Source: Arsenicitalea aurantiaca (GTDB taxonomy: Bacteria > Pseudomonadota > Alphaproteobacteria > Rhizobiales > Devosiaceae). Taken from it: a stretch of 64,000 nt of DNA. The position numbers and the translations under genes were made by a program. Positions 52,422 to 60,723 of this stretch are shown piece by piece; position 1 is the stretch's first letter, and each line of letters starts with the position of its first letter. The DNA lies in the NCBI RefSeq assembly GCF_003994485.1, contig NZ_RZNJ01000001.1:437765-501764 (forward strand), read 5' to 3'. The notes under the pieces were generated by a model. It was given only the letters and a program-made list of their open reading frames with translations, was not told where the DNA came from and made no database searches.

Positions 52422-52682
52422 ATGAGCGTCCTCTATCTTGTCGTTCAGGGCGCGGTGTTCCTCGTCTGGATCGTGTTGATGGCGCAGCTCCTGCTCGCCC
52501 TGCGCGCCGAGGCGGTGTCGGCAAGCGGCAGCACCATGCCGGGGCTCCGCGCGAGCGTCGATGCCTTCCGGCTGGGGCTGGTTTCGCCGCGCTATGGGCG
52601 GGACCGCAGGCGGATCGGGATCGTGACGGTCGTGCTGCTGGTGCTGGCCGTGCTGGCGCCGGTGGCGATATCAAACGGATGA
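52422..52682 (+). CDS. Small membrane protein of unknown function
   Basis: An 86-residue protein with an N-terminal helix (VLYLVVQGAVFLVWIVLMAQLLLAL), a basic cytoplasmic loop (SPRYGRDRRR) and a C-terminal helix (IGIVTVVLLVLAVLAPVAI). The start at 52422 is preferred over an ATG eight codons earlier. It is 12 bases upstream of a secreted hypothetical protein and probably co-transcribed. I recognise no family. Confidence 0.6.
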   Translation: MSVLYLVVQGAVFLVWIVLMAQLLLALRAEAVSASGSTMPGLRASVDAFRLGLVSPRYGRDRRRIGIVTVVLLVLAVLAPVAISNG

Positions 52683-52694
52683 GGAGGCGTGACG

Positions 52695-53294
52695 ATGGCG
52701 GCGCGATTTCTGGCGGCCCTGATCGGGTTATGGGTCTTTGCCTCGGGCAGTGCGATTGCCGAGCTTAGCGCGGCCAGCGCATGCCCCTCGGAGCGGGCGG
52801 TCTACACTCATGAGTTCGAGGACGGGACGCTCGAAATGGGGTTCTGGCCGGCCCGCAATTTCGCGTCCATGGCGTCCGATCTCTATCTCTACCTCACGAC
52901 CCCGGCGCGCACCTACTGGTTCACCTTTTCGGTCTCGCAGGGCTATAGCGGCATGACGCTGTTACCGGTCAGCGATCCGCGCGCCGAGGAGGCTCGTGAG
53001 AGCGGACCGCGGGATCTCCTTGCCCGCTATGCCGACGAGGATCCCGAGCTGCAGGATGTTCTGGTCTCGCTGCGCTTTTATGCGCTCGATGAGGATTTTA
53101 CCTTCCTCTTCGAGCCGCCGGTAATTGGCGAGCTGGCCCCTCCCTACATCATGGCGCCCGAAATCGGCCTGACGCTCTGGTATTCGCCCGGGGCGCTGAC
53201 CGAGGAGGAGGGCGCCGAGCGCGACTCGATCCCCCGCGCGCTCCTGCAACTCACCGATTGCCTCCCCGAGGATCGGGCTCCCGCCTATCCCTGA
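52695..53294 (+). CDS. Secreted hypothetical protein
   Basis: A 199-residue protein. The ATG at 52695 has GAGGAGG seven bases upstream. A Sec signal peptide (AARFLAALIGLWVFASGSAIA) is cleaved near residue 22. The mature part has two Cys (SACPSE near the start, TDCLP near the end) that may form a disulfide, and an acidic C-terminal half. No domain is recognised. It is beside, and convergent with, a two-component system, and could be its target or sensor accessory. Confidence 0.7.
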   Translation: MAARFLAALIGLWVFASGSAIAELSAASACPSERAVYTHEFEDGTLEMGFWPARNFASMASDLYLYLTTPARTYWFTFSVSQGYSGMTLLPVSDPRAEEARESGPRDLLARYADEDPELQDVLVSLRFYALDEDFTFLFEPPVIGELAPPYIMAPEIGLTLWYSPGALTEEEGAERDSIPRALLQLTDCLPEDRAPAYP

Positions 53295-53296
53295 GC

Positions 53297-53932
53297 TCAG
53301 CTGAGCCCGAGCCGGCTCGCATGCCGGCTGGCCTCTGCGCGCGATGATATGCCGAGCTTGCGATAGATCGCCTTGATGTGGGTCGCGATCGTGGTTTCGG
53401 CGAGCCCGAGCGCAATCGCGACATCGGCATTGCGCAGCCCGCGGGCGATGAGAGCGAGCACTTCGGTCTCGCGCGGCGTCAGCTCGCCCGACGGCTCGGC
53501 GACGGGACCGGTGCGCTGGAAATGCTCCATGATGCGGCGCGCAATGGTGGGGGAGAGCGCGGGAATGCCATGCCGGAGCTGGACGAGCTGGCGATGGATC
53601 TGCTCGCGGGGCTGCCCCTTCAGCAGATAGCCCTGCGCCCCCGCCGAGAGCGCCGCCACGATATGCGCATCGTCGCCCAGAACGGTGGTGATGACGCAGA
53701 GCGCCTGCGGGGCGGTGCGGGCGAGGCGCCGGATGACGTCGAGCCCGGAGCCGTCGGGCAGGCCGAGATCGACGAGCGCCATGTCCCAATTGCCCTCATC
53801 GGCGGCTGCGAGCGCTTCGGCGAGCGTCGGCGCGGTGGCGATGACGGCCTCGGGAAAGGCACAGCCGGCGATCTCGGCGAGCCAGGCGCGCGCCTCAGGC
53901 AGGTCTTCGACGATCAGAAGTCTTGAAATCAC
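53297..53932 (-). CDS. NarL/LuxR-type response regulator
   Basis: A 211-residue regulator with an N-terminal receiver (phospho-acceptor D55 in ALVDLGLPDGSG, Thr in CVITTV, Lys in YLLKGQ) and a C-terminal LuxR HTH (LTPRETEVLALIARGLRNADVAIALGLAETTIATHIKAIYRKLG). It has a GTG start at 53932 that overlaps the stop of the histidine kinase gene (GTGA), so the pair is coupled. The 7-2-7 inverted repeat at 52188-52203 is a candidate site. Confidence 0.94.
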   Translation of the reverse strand: MISRLLIVEDLPEARAWLAEIAGCAFPEAVIATAPTLAEALAAADEGNWDMALVDLGLPDGSGLDVIRRLARTAPQALCVITTVLGDDAHIVAALSAGAQGYLLKGQPREQIHRQLVQLRHGIPALSPTIARRIMEHFQRTGPVAEPSGELTPRETEVLALIARGLRNADVAIALGLAETTIATHIKAIYRKLGISSRAEASRHASRLGLS

Positions 53933-56106
53933 GAGGCGGTCTCCGCGTTCGGAAAGCGGATTTCGATCCGCGTACCCGCATTAGACGCCAGAAGGAGGGT
54001 TCCGGCATGGTCATTGACGCGGGCCCGCATGTTGCCGAGCCCGCTGCCGGGTGCGGTGGCCGCGCTATCGAAGCCGCGTCCGTCATCGGCGATGGTGAGG
54101 GAGAGGCCATTTTCGTCCTGGTCGACCAGCACGCTGAGGCGCGAGCCTTCCGAATGGCGAATGGCATTGCTCGCTGCTTCGCGCACGAGCGAGCGCAGGG
54201 TGTGCGCGAAACGCGCGCTGATCGTCGCGGTGCTATCGCAGGTGGCGTGCCAGTCGAGGGTCAGCCCGGCGGCCACGAGCCGCTCGTCGGTTTCGTAGCG
54301 CAGTTCGGCAAGCACCTCCTCGAGCGCCATGCCGAGGCCCCTGGCATTGCTGATGATGTCGCGCAGGTCGGTCAGCGTTTCGCCAAGCAACGCGTCCTTG
54401 CGGGCGGGGTCGGCGGTCTGGATGCTGCGCATCAGCTGGGCGCCGATATTGTCGTGCAGGTCGCGCGCGATGCGGCGGCGTTCCTGGCGGACGCCCTGCT
54501 CGTGCGCATCGCGGCTTTCGAGCGCATGGACGAGCAATTCATGGAGGTCCCTCGCGCGTTCGACGTCGCGCATCGAAAAGAGCCGGCGGCCCGCCGCGGC
54601 GTGGCGCAGGAGGAGGGCGGGCACCGGTCCATGCCCCGGCACGAAAAGCCCGAGCCCTTCCTCGACGAGGCTGGCCGGCCCTTCGCCCGTCGCAGTCTCG
54701 ATGGCCAGCGGTCGGAACGCGGCCTCGATCAGCGCGCGCCAGCGGCGGGACTGTTCTGCCCGGCTGCGCGCGAGCGCGATGTCGACGATTTCCCGAAAGC
54801 GCCCGTGGGTGACTGTCTCGGCCGGCCAGAGCCGGTGCCCCAGCATGTTGCGCAGCGGCAGGTAGATGATCGCGACGAGGAGGAGCGCAATGCCGAAGGC
54901 GGGGACGCGCTCGATGGCGACACCATAGACGAGGATGGCGTCGAGCCCGATAAGGATCAACGCACCGAGCAGGTAAGAGCCGAGCCGGAAGGCCCAGGTG
55001 CCCAGATCGAAGAGCCGGTAGCGGGCGATGCCGAGGGCGAGCCCGGCATAGATGAGCAGCAGGATGCCGAAACCCTGCGCCTGGGAGAGCTGCGGCTCGA
55101 GCCCAAGCAGGACCGGCGCTGCAATCGCAAAGACGAAGACGCCGGTGCCGCAGAGGATCGAGAGCCCGAACCAGCCGAGCGCCGCGCGGGCCAGCGGATC
55201 GGCGCGGGCAAGGAAGGTCTGTAGCCCGACGAGGCCGGCGATCAGGAAGAACATGACGAGCATCGGCCCATAGGCGCCGAGGCTCTGGCTGGGGAAGAAC
55301 TGGCCGATATGGCCGATGCAGAGGGCGACGAGCAGCGCCCAGAGGCCCCATAGCGCCCCGTGCGGCACGAGGCGCCTAGGATAGACGAGGAAGAGGCAGA
55401 TGAGTGCGACGCCGAAGGCGTTGGTGCCGATATAGTTGCCGGCCGAGAGCAGGCGGAAGAGCTCGGCGGGAATGGCGAGCTCGCGCACGCTGTAGACGGA
55501 CGCCGAAAGCGCCGAAATCATGAGGCCGAGGCCGGTGAGGAAGAGGAAGGCCGCGCTCGGATCGCTGCGGCGGAGCGCCCAGACCCAAGCGCCGATCAGC
55601 AGGCCGCCAATGCCGACGAAGAGCTGAAGCCAGTATTCGACCGGCAGGGTCGCAAGGGGGCGGCCGGGCGCTGGCACGATGTCGGCAACCAGCGCTTCGC
55701 CGGTGGCGGTGGTGCCGGTCAGCGTGACCGAAGCCATTGCCGTGATCGCTGCGAGGGCCGACTGGCGGGCGCGGAAGACGTTGACCTCGTCGTAGGACGC
55801 GAGGGTGTCGGGTTCCTCGAGGATGTCGTCTGCCCGCAGGGCGACCGGGTCCCGGCCTGATGCCGCCAGGGTTTCGAGCCGCGTCCCGGCGGGCACTGAT
55901 TCCTGCGTGCTCGCGACGATCTGCACCCGCCCGTCATCGGTCGGGCCGAGAGTGAGGCCGAGATGAGGCTCCCGCGTCACGAGATAGAGCGAAAGGACGG
56001 CAAAGAGCACCGCGAGGCCGAGCGTCGCCGCAAGGATGGCGCCGGGCGACGGCGCAAGCCCCAGCCGATCCCGTTGCGCTGCCCCTGAGCTGCCTTCCAT
56101 GCGCAT
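53929..56106 (-). CDS. Membrane sensor histidine kinase (HisKA_3 type)
   Basis: A 725-residue sensor. After one N-terminal helix (residues 23-44) is an extracytoplasmic domain of about 110 residues, then about seven helices between 160 and 420, a linker of about 100 residues, and the kinase core. H551 in RRRIARDLHDNIGAQLM is the phosphorylated His; the N box is REAASNAIRHSEGS (N647), and the G boxes are DDGRGFD and GSGLGNMRAR. The seven-helix sensor with a periplasmic domain resembles 7TMR-DISM or MASE-type receptors but I cannot place it. The start codon lies in a stem of an inverted repeat (56103-56132). Confidence 0.92.
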   Translation of the reverse strand: MRMEGSSGAAQRDRLGLAPSPGAILAATLGLAVLFAVLSLYLVTREPHLGLTLGPTDDGRVQIVASTQESVPAGTRLETLAASGRDPVALRADDILEEPDTLASYDEVNVFRARQSALAAITAMASVTLTGTTATGEALVADIVPAPGRPLATLPVEYWLQLFVGIGGLLIGAWVWALRRSDPSAAFLFLTGLGLMISALSASVYSVRELAIPAELFRLLSAGNYIGTNAFGVALICLFLVYPRRLVPHGALWGLWALLVALCIGHIGQFFPSQSLGAYGPMLVMFFLIAGLVGLQTFLARADPLARAALGWFGLSILCGTGVFVFAIAAPVLLGLEPQLSQAQGFGILLLIYAGLALGIARYRLFDLGTWAFRLGSYLLGALILIGLDAILVYGVAIERVPAFGIALLLVAIIYLPLRNMLGHRLWPAETVTHGRFREIVDIALARSRAEQSRRWRALIEAAFRPLAIETATGEGPASLVEEGLGLFVPGHGPVPALLLRHAAAGRRLFSMRDVERARDLHELLVHALESRDAHEQGVRQERRRIARDLHDNIGAQLMRSIQTADPARKDALLGETLTDLRDIISNARGLGMALEEVLAELRYETDERLVAAGLTLDWHATCDSTATISARFAHTLRSLVREAASNAIRHSEGSRLSVLVDQDENGLSLTIADDGRGFDSAATAPGSGLGNMRARVNDHAGTLLLASNAGTRIEIRFPNAETAS

Positions 56107-56132
56107 CCCCCGATCCTCAGAACGGGGGATGC
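56103..56132 (-). promoter_or_regulatory. Inverted repeat covering the histidine kinase start codon
   Basis: GCATCCCCC and GGGGGATGC, perfect 9-bp arms with a 12-base loop. The minus-strand ATG at 56106-56104 is within the downstream arm and the GAGGA ribosome-binding site is in the loop. In RNA it could hide the start codon; as DNA the CCCC/GGGG arms resemble the 7-2-7 repeat at 52188-52203 and might be an autoregulatory site. Confidence 0.45.
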
Positions 56133-56194
56133 CACATCTTTCGGGGTCTGCCTAGTTTTTGGTTCGAATTTTGACGATGTGGGTGGATCAATTG

Positions 56195-56644
56195 ATGAAA
56201 TCAGGTGCGTGCGTGGCCAGGTGCGGTCCCTTGGCAGTCCTCGTCTGGGGGTTGCTTGGCGCGGGCGGGGCGCTGGCCGAGTTCCCGCGCGAGGGCGTGC
56301 CCGAGGTGCCCAATGGCGTGCCCGCGCCATTCGTCGGGGCCTGGCAGATCGGCTTTCCGGAAGGCGAGGGCATGATCAATGGGGAGCCGATCGTCGTGTG
56401 CGGTGATCCGGTGCGGCTGCGCGCAGACGGGGACACACACATTATCTACGCCTCGCCCACCGGGCAGGAGACGCGCTTCGAACTGATGGCCTTTTCGGGG
56501 CGAACGAGCTGGTTGCCGGAGGGCGGTGAAAGCACGCTCGCGGTCTTTACCGGCCCCGACAGCTTTTTCACTTACACCGTCGACCTCATGACCGGCCGCG
56601 CCCGCTGGGACGATCCGCGCGTCTTTACCCGCTGCCCCGGCTAG
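56195..56644 (+). CDS. Secreted hypothetical protein
   Basis: A 149-residue protein with a probable signal peptide (CGPLAVLVWGLLGAGGALA) from the ATG at 56195; GGTGGA lies upstream. An ATG at 56177 and a TTG at 56159 are alternative starts without ribosome-binding sites. The mature part contains GAWQIGFPEGEGMINGEPIVVCGDPVRL, giving a lipocalin-like or beta-barrel impression, and two Cys (one in VVCGDP, one in FTRCPG). Divergent from the histidine kinase gene. Function unknown. Confidence 0.65.
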   Translation: MKSGACVARCGPLAVLVWGLLGAGGALAEFPREGVPEVPNGVPAPFVGAWQIGFPEGEGMINGEPIVVCGDPVRLRADGDTHIIYASPTGQETRFELMAFSGRTSWLPEGGESTLAVFTGPDSFFTYTVDLMTGRARWDDPRVFTRCPG

Positions 56645-56650
56645 ACGCCA

Positions 56651-58195
56651 TCAGCCGCGGCGCTGGGCGCGGGCCGGGCTGAAGCCCCAGGCGAGCGCGA
56701 CGGTGCCGAGCGCCAGCAGTGCGGGCAGGGCGGCGGTCACCATGAGCGGCGATCGGACCAGCAACAGCGCCGCCATGCCGGCCCAGAGTATGGATGCGAG
56801 GGCTTCGGTCAGCGTCGCGATGCGCGAGGCGACCTGCCGGCGGCGGAACATGGCGCGGCGCATGGGCATGCGGAACCAGAGCTGGATCGCGGTCGCTGAT
56901 CCGGCCGCAAACGCCGCGCCGATGGCGGTGATGAGCGCGGCCCGAGGCTCGGCGATAAGGATGGCCAGAAGGAAGGGCGCCAACAGCATCCCGACGACCG
57001 CAAGGACCGCCTCGACCTTTGCGCGCAGGATCGCGCCGGGGGGCAGGGGCGCTGTGCGCACGAGGTCATGCGCGTCCTCGCCGGAGACGGCAAGCCAGGC
57101 GAGCCCGCCCGCGAGCTGGCCCGAGGCCATGACGAGCACGGGCACGACCACGATCCAGATGCCCGCAGCGTCGCCATAATTGAGCCAGAGCAGCAGCGCC
57201 GGCGGCAAGAGGTAGAGCACCTGCATCAGGCTTTGCGAGACAAGCCATGGATCGCGCGCGAGGAGGCGCCATTCCTTACGCCGCATCGCATCGGCCGGGG
57301 ATTTCGCCACGAAGGGCCGGGCGGGGCGGCCGGTGCGGGGCCGCTCGCCGACGCCGATGGCGGCTACTGCCTGTCGCGCAAAACGGGGCGCGCCCAGAAC
57401 GAACACCGCCCCGAGCACGAGGCTCGCGGCCAGAAGGACGGCCAGCAGCGCGACCGGATCGCCCATCGCGGCGCGAGCGGGGAAAAAGAGCAGGCTCTCG
57501 GCGCCGGGCGCGCCGGCGGCGAAGGCCGGATCGGTCAGGAGGGCGAGGCGGGAGAACGTGCCGCTCCCCGCGATCGCCGCAGCCTGGACGCCGATGGCAA
57601 AGCCCGCCCCGACGATGGCGGCGACGATCTGCGCGACGAGCCGGGTGCGCCGGGCGCCGACCGTGGCAAAGAGCACGAGGGTGACGAGGATCGAAATGGC
57701 GACCGAGACCATGGCGAGCCCGACCAGCACCGGATAGGCTGCGAGCCAGTGGAGACCGTCGCGGAGCACGAGGACGTTGACGACCGGGCTCGCGAGGAGA
57801 CACGAGAGCGCCGCGCTCTGGAGCGCCACCGCGCCGGTGCGCACGATGAAGAGCGTGGCGGGCGAGGCCGGCGAGGAGAGATAGAGGTCGAGATCGGCCC
57901 GGCCGTAATAGACCCGTGTCACCGCCTCGAGCGACTGGGCGAGGGTGACGGTGAAAAAAAGCAGCCCGCCAAAGCTCATCAGCGTCAGCGTCTCGCGGTC
58001 GGGCGCGACACCTGTCCTGATCCAGGGGGCGAGGATGATGTCGGCGGCCACATGCAGCAGTGCAGCGACGCCGATAAAGGCGAGGATGGCAAACCAGAGC
58101 CGTTGCGGCTTGCCGGCGGTGGCCATAGCGGCGAAATCCCGGAGGGCGAGGCGAGCCTCGTGCCGTGCCATCAGCGCGAAGGCGGAGCCCGGCAT
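56651..58195 (-). CDS. ABC-2 type exporter permease
   Basis: A 514-residue membrane protein with about 11-12 hydrophobic segments and no EAA loop, encoded with an ABC-2 ATPase. The first cytoplasmic stretch MARHEARLALRDF and the region around residues 95-115 (RVYYGRADLDLYLSSPAS) are typical of ABC-2 exporters in which the coupling helix follows the first hairpin. Start at 58195 overlaps the ATPase stop by one base. The transported substrate is unknown; a lipid, peptide or drug is possible. Confidence 0.85.
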   Translation of the reverse strand: MPGSAFALMARHEARLALRDFAAMATAGKPQRLWFAILAFIGVAALLHVAADIILAPWIRTGVAPDRETLTLMSFGGLLFFTVTLAQSLEAVTRVYYGRADLDLYLSSPASPATLFIVRTGAVALQSAALSCLLASPVVNVLVLRDGLHWLAAYPVLVGLAMVSVAISILVTLVLFATVGARRTRLVAQIVAAIVGAGFAIGVQAAAIAGSGTFSRLALLTDPAFAAGAPGAESLLFFPARAAMGDPVALLAVLLAASLVLGAVFVLGAPRFARQAVAAIGVGERPRTGRPARPFVAKSPADAMRRKEWRLLARDPWLVSQSLMQVLYLLPPALLLWLNYGDAAGIWIVVVPVLVMASGQLAGGLAWLAVSGEDAHDLVRTAPLPPGAILRAKVEAVLAVVGMLLAPFLLAILIAEPRAALITAIGAAFAAGSATAIQLWFRMPMRRAMFRRRQVASRIATLTEALASILWAGMAALLLVRSPLMVTAALPALLALGTVALAWGFSPARAQRRG

Positions 58196-58947
58196 CAGAG
58201 GCTCGGGCCGTCGGCCTGAGGCGCGACGAGTTCGAGGAAGATGTCCTCGAGCGTCTGCTCCGTCCGCCCGGCGCGGGCGCGCAGTTCGGCGAGCGTGCCC
58301 TCGGCGACGAGCCTGCCTCCCGACAGGACGCCAATGCGGCCGGCCATGCGCTCGGCGACCTCGAGGATATGGGTCGTCATGATGATGGTGACGCCCGACC
58401 GGGTCTTTTCGGCCAGCACGTCCTTGACCTGGCGGGCCGATCCCGCGTCGAGCCCGGTCAAGGGTTCGTCGAGGATGATGAGGCGCGGATCGTGAACGAG
58501 CGCGCCCGCCAGCGCGACCTTCTGCAGCATGCCCTTGGAGAAGCCGCCGCAGCGTTCGTCGGCGAAGGGGGCGAGGGCGAGCCAGTCGAGGAGTTCTGTG
58601 GCGCGCCGGGCGGCGAGTTCGGTCGGCACGCGCCAGAGCCCGGCGACGAAATGGAGATATTCGCGTGGCGTCAGCCGGTCATAGACCATGGGCTCGTCCG
58701 AAACCCAGGCGGTCACGGCCTTGGCGCCCATCGGGTCTGTCGCCGTGTCATGTCCGCAGATCGCGATACGACCGGCATCGGGGGCAACGAGGCCGGCGAC
58801 CATCCGGAGGATCGTCGTCTTTCCTGCGCCATTGGGGCCGAGGAGCGCGTAGAATTCGCCAGGCATGAGGCAGATCGAGACGTCTTTGACCACCGGGCGG
58901 CCATAGGCCTTGGCAAGGCCGGTGATCTCGAGGCTGGGCTGGGGCAT
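58195..58947 (-). CDS. ABC-2 type exporter ATP-binding protein
   Basis: A 250-residue ATPase with Walker A GPNGAGKTT, signature FSKGMLQK, Walker B LIILDEPLTGLD and switch His in MTTHILEV. This is the CcmA/NodI-like class that drives exporters. ATG at 58947 with AAGGA seven bases before it is preferred to a GTG six bases upstream. It pairs with the permease at 56651-58195. Confidence 0.92.
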   Translation of the reverse strand: MPQPSLEITGLAKAYGRPVVKDVSICLMPGEFYALLGPNGAGKTTILRMVAGLVAPDAGRIAICGHDTATDPMGAKAVTAWVSDEPMVYDRLTPREYLHFVAGLWRVPTELAARRATELLDWLALAPFADERCGGFSKGMLQKVALAGALVHDPRLIILDEPLTGLDAGSARQVKDVLAEKTRSGVTIIMTTHILEVAERMAGRIGVLSGGRLVAEGTLAELRARAGRTEQTLEDIFLELVAPQADGPSL

Positions 58948-59002
58948 GGGCACGTCCTTGGATGAGGAAATCTAGCCGATACCCGTTGAAGGGGGGTGAA
59001 CG

Positions 59003-59021
59003 GAGGGGATCAAAGCCCCTC
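59003..59021 (-). terminator. Short hairpin after the phospholipase D-like gene
   Basis: GAGGGG-ATCAAAG-CCCCTC, a 6-bp stem with 7-base loop, four bases beyond the stop codon at 59025 on the minus strand. Weak candidate terminator. Confidence 0.4.
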
Positions 59022-59024
59022 GGT

Positions 59025-60521
59025 CTAGCGGCGCCCCGTGATGCGGCGGGCGATCTGCCCGATCTGGTGCCTGAGGCTCACCGGGCGTTCGGGATCGACG
59101 AGATCGGTCTCGGCGAGGGTCTTTTCGAGCGCGGTGAGGGGGCGGGTCTCGAGCGGAACGAGGCGGCGGCTTCCGGGGCGGTCGAGCGCCGCGATGGTTG
59201 CCCGGATCGAGCCGGTGCGGGCTAGGGTATCGGCTATGGTTCCGGTATCGGTGCCCAGATGCTCGGCGAGCAGATCGTTGCGCACAGCGAGGATGCGGGC
59301 GCGCGTGTCGTCGGGATCGGGGGCAAGACGCGCGTCGAGCACGAGGTCGCACTCGCTGTCATAGCCCATCGAGCGATTGTTGAGATTGGCCGATCCGATC
59401 CGCAGGATCCGGTCATCCGCGATCATGATCTTGGCATGGACGTAGATCGGCGTGCCGGCGGCATTGAGCGGGTGCCAGATGGAGAAGCGCTTGTGCCGGT
59501 CGGCGGCGGCGATGAGGTGGAGGAGCCGGATGCGGGCAGAATCCATCGCCTCTGCTTCGAGCCAGCCATCGGCCGAAAGCGGGTTGAGCACGAAGATTTC
59601 GGGCCCATCCGGTTCGGCGAGGCGCGCCGCGAGCGCCCTGGCGATCGGCCTTGAGGCGAGGTACTGGCTTTCGATGTAGAGCGTTCGTTCGGCCGCAGCG
59701 ATGATCGCGAAACTGGCCTTCTCGATCTCGGAGACCTGCGGGTTGCCGTTATGCTCGGCAAAGGTGCGGGCGATGCCGAGGGGGACCGAGGCGAAATCCT
59801 GCGCGATGTCTTCGGGCCATTGGGCCGTGATGGGCGGCGGCGCGGGGAGCGTTTCGCTCGTGGCGCGGCGCCAGCGGTCGCGCGCAAGTTCGCCGAGCGC
59901 GCGGGCGGCTGGCCCGGTCACGCAGGTGGTGGCGTCGTGCCAGGGGTCGAGCGCGCGGCCGAAGGGCGAACGGCGGGCCGGGTTGTTCTCGAGGTGGTCA
60001 CGGGTGTCCCAGCGGCCGGTGGTCATGTCGATGCCCCCGCAAAAGGCGATCGCATCGTCGACGACGAGGATCTTCATGTGATGGGCGGCGGTCTTGGGAT
60101 GGGCGCCGTCGAGCTTCATGGTGATGTTGCCATGGGCCATCCAACGGAGCATGTAGAGCGGGGTTTCCCCGCGCCCCAGCGAGCGCAGCATGCCCAGATC
60201 CCATTTGAGGAGGTAGATGTTGAGCTCGGGGCGGCGCTTCGCGATCCAGGTGAGGAAGCGCCCGATCTTGTTCGGCCCCTCCAGGGTCTTGCCATCGGGC
60301 TCGAAGCTGTTCCGTGCGTCAAAATCCCAGCCGATCAGGAGGACCGAGTGCCGGGCCGCGAGGATGGCGCGCTTGGCGGCCCGGAAATAGGCGGCAGCGT
60401 CGACGATGACGGCAAACTGCTCGGCCTCGGCCACGCGCCAGCAGGTTTCTCCCTCACGCAGCAAGCCGGCTTTCCGCTCGTCGTCGTTTCCGGCCAAGGC
60501 CTGCTCCTCCAATCGGCTCAT
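59025..60521 (-). CDS. Phospholipase D/cardiolipin synthase-like enzyme
   Basis: A 498-residue protein with two HKD motifs: HHMKILVVDD near residue 148 and VHAKIMIADD near 370, each followed by the usual G-G/GSAN element (FCGGIDMTTGRWD, RIGSANLNNRSMGYDSE). No N-terminal membrane helices are seen, unlike Cls proper, so it is closer to the phospholipase D group. It hydrolyses phospholipid or transfers a phosphatidyl group. The start at 60521 is uncertain because none of the candidates has a good ribosome-binding site. The neighbouring sugar genes are divergent and unrelated. Confidence 0.88.
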   Translation of the reverse strand: MSRLEEQALAGNDDERKAGLLREGETCWRVAEAEQFAVIVDAAAYFRAAKRAILAARHSVLLIGWDFDARNSFEPDGKTLEGPNKIGRFLTWIAKRRPELNIYLLKWDLGMLRSLGRGETPLYMLRWMAHGNITMKLDGAHPKTAAHHMKILVVDDAIAFCGGIDMTTGRWDTRDHLENNPARRSPFGRALDPWHDATTCVTGPAARALGELARDRWRRATSETLPAPPPITAQWPEDIAQDFASVPLGIARTFAEHNGNPQVSEIEKASFAIIAAAERTLYIESQYLASRPIARALAARLAEPDGPEIFVLNPLSADGWLEAEAMDSARIRLLHLIAAADRHKRFSIWHPLNAAGTPIYVHAKIMIADDRILRIGSANLNNRSMGYDSECDLVLDARLAPDPDDTRARILAVRNDLLAEHLGTDTGTIADTLARTGSIRATIAALDRPGSRRLVPLETRPLTALEKTLAETDLVDPERPVSLRHQIGQIARRITGRR

Positions 60522-60723
60522 CGCGTTCGCTGTGGCATGCTCGTGCGAGGGGCGCAAGCGCGAGGGACCTTCCCGGTGGCCACATGGCCGGCATGCACGG
60601 TCAAGGTCGTACGAAGCGGCCGGTCTATGGCATTATCTCCGAACCAGTGTGGCGCTCTAGCATTGTGTCACGACCAAGGCACGCGCGACGGAGCGGGTTC
60701 GTCGCGCCAGCAAGGGGCAGGAC

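Noticed and set aside
52238-52768. A 176-codon plus-strand frame covering the small membrane protein gene.
   Set aside because: It is Arg/Gly-rich and overlaps two genes with good ribosome-binding sites, a signal peptide and membrane helices.
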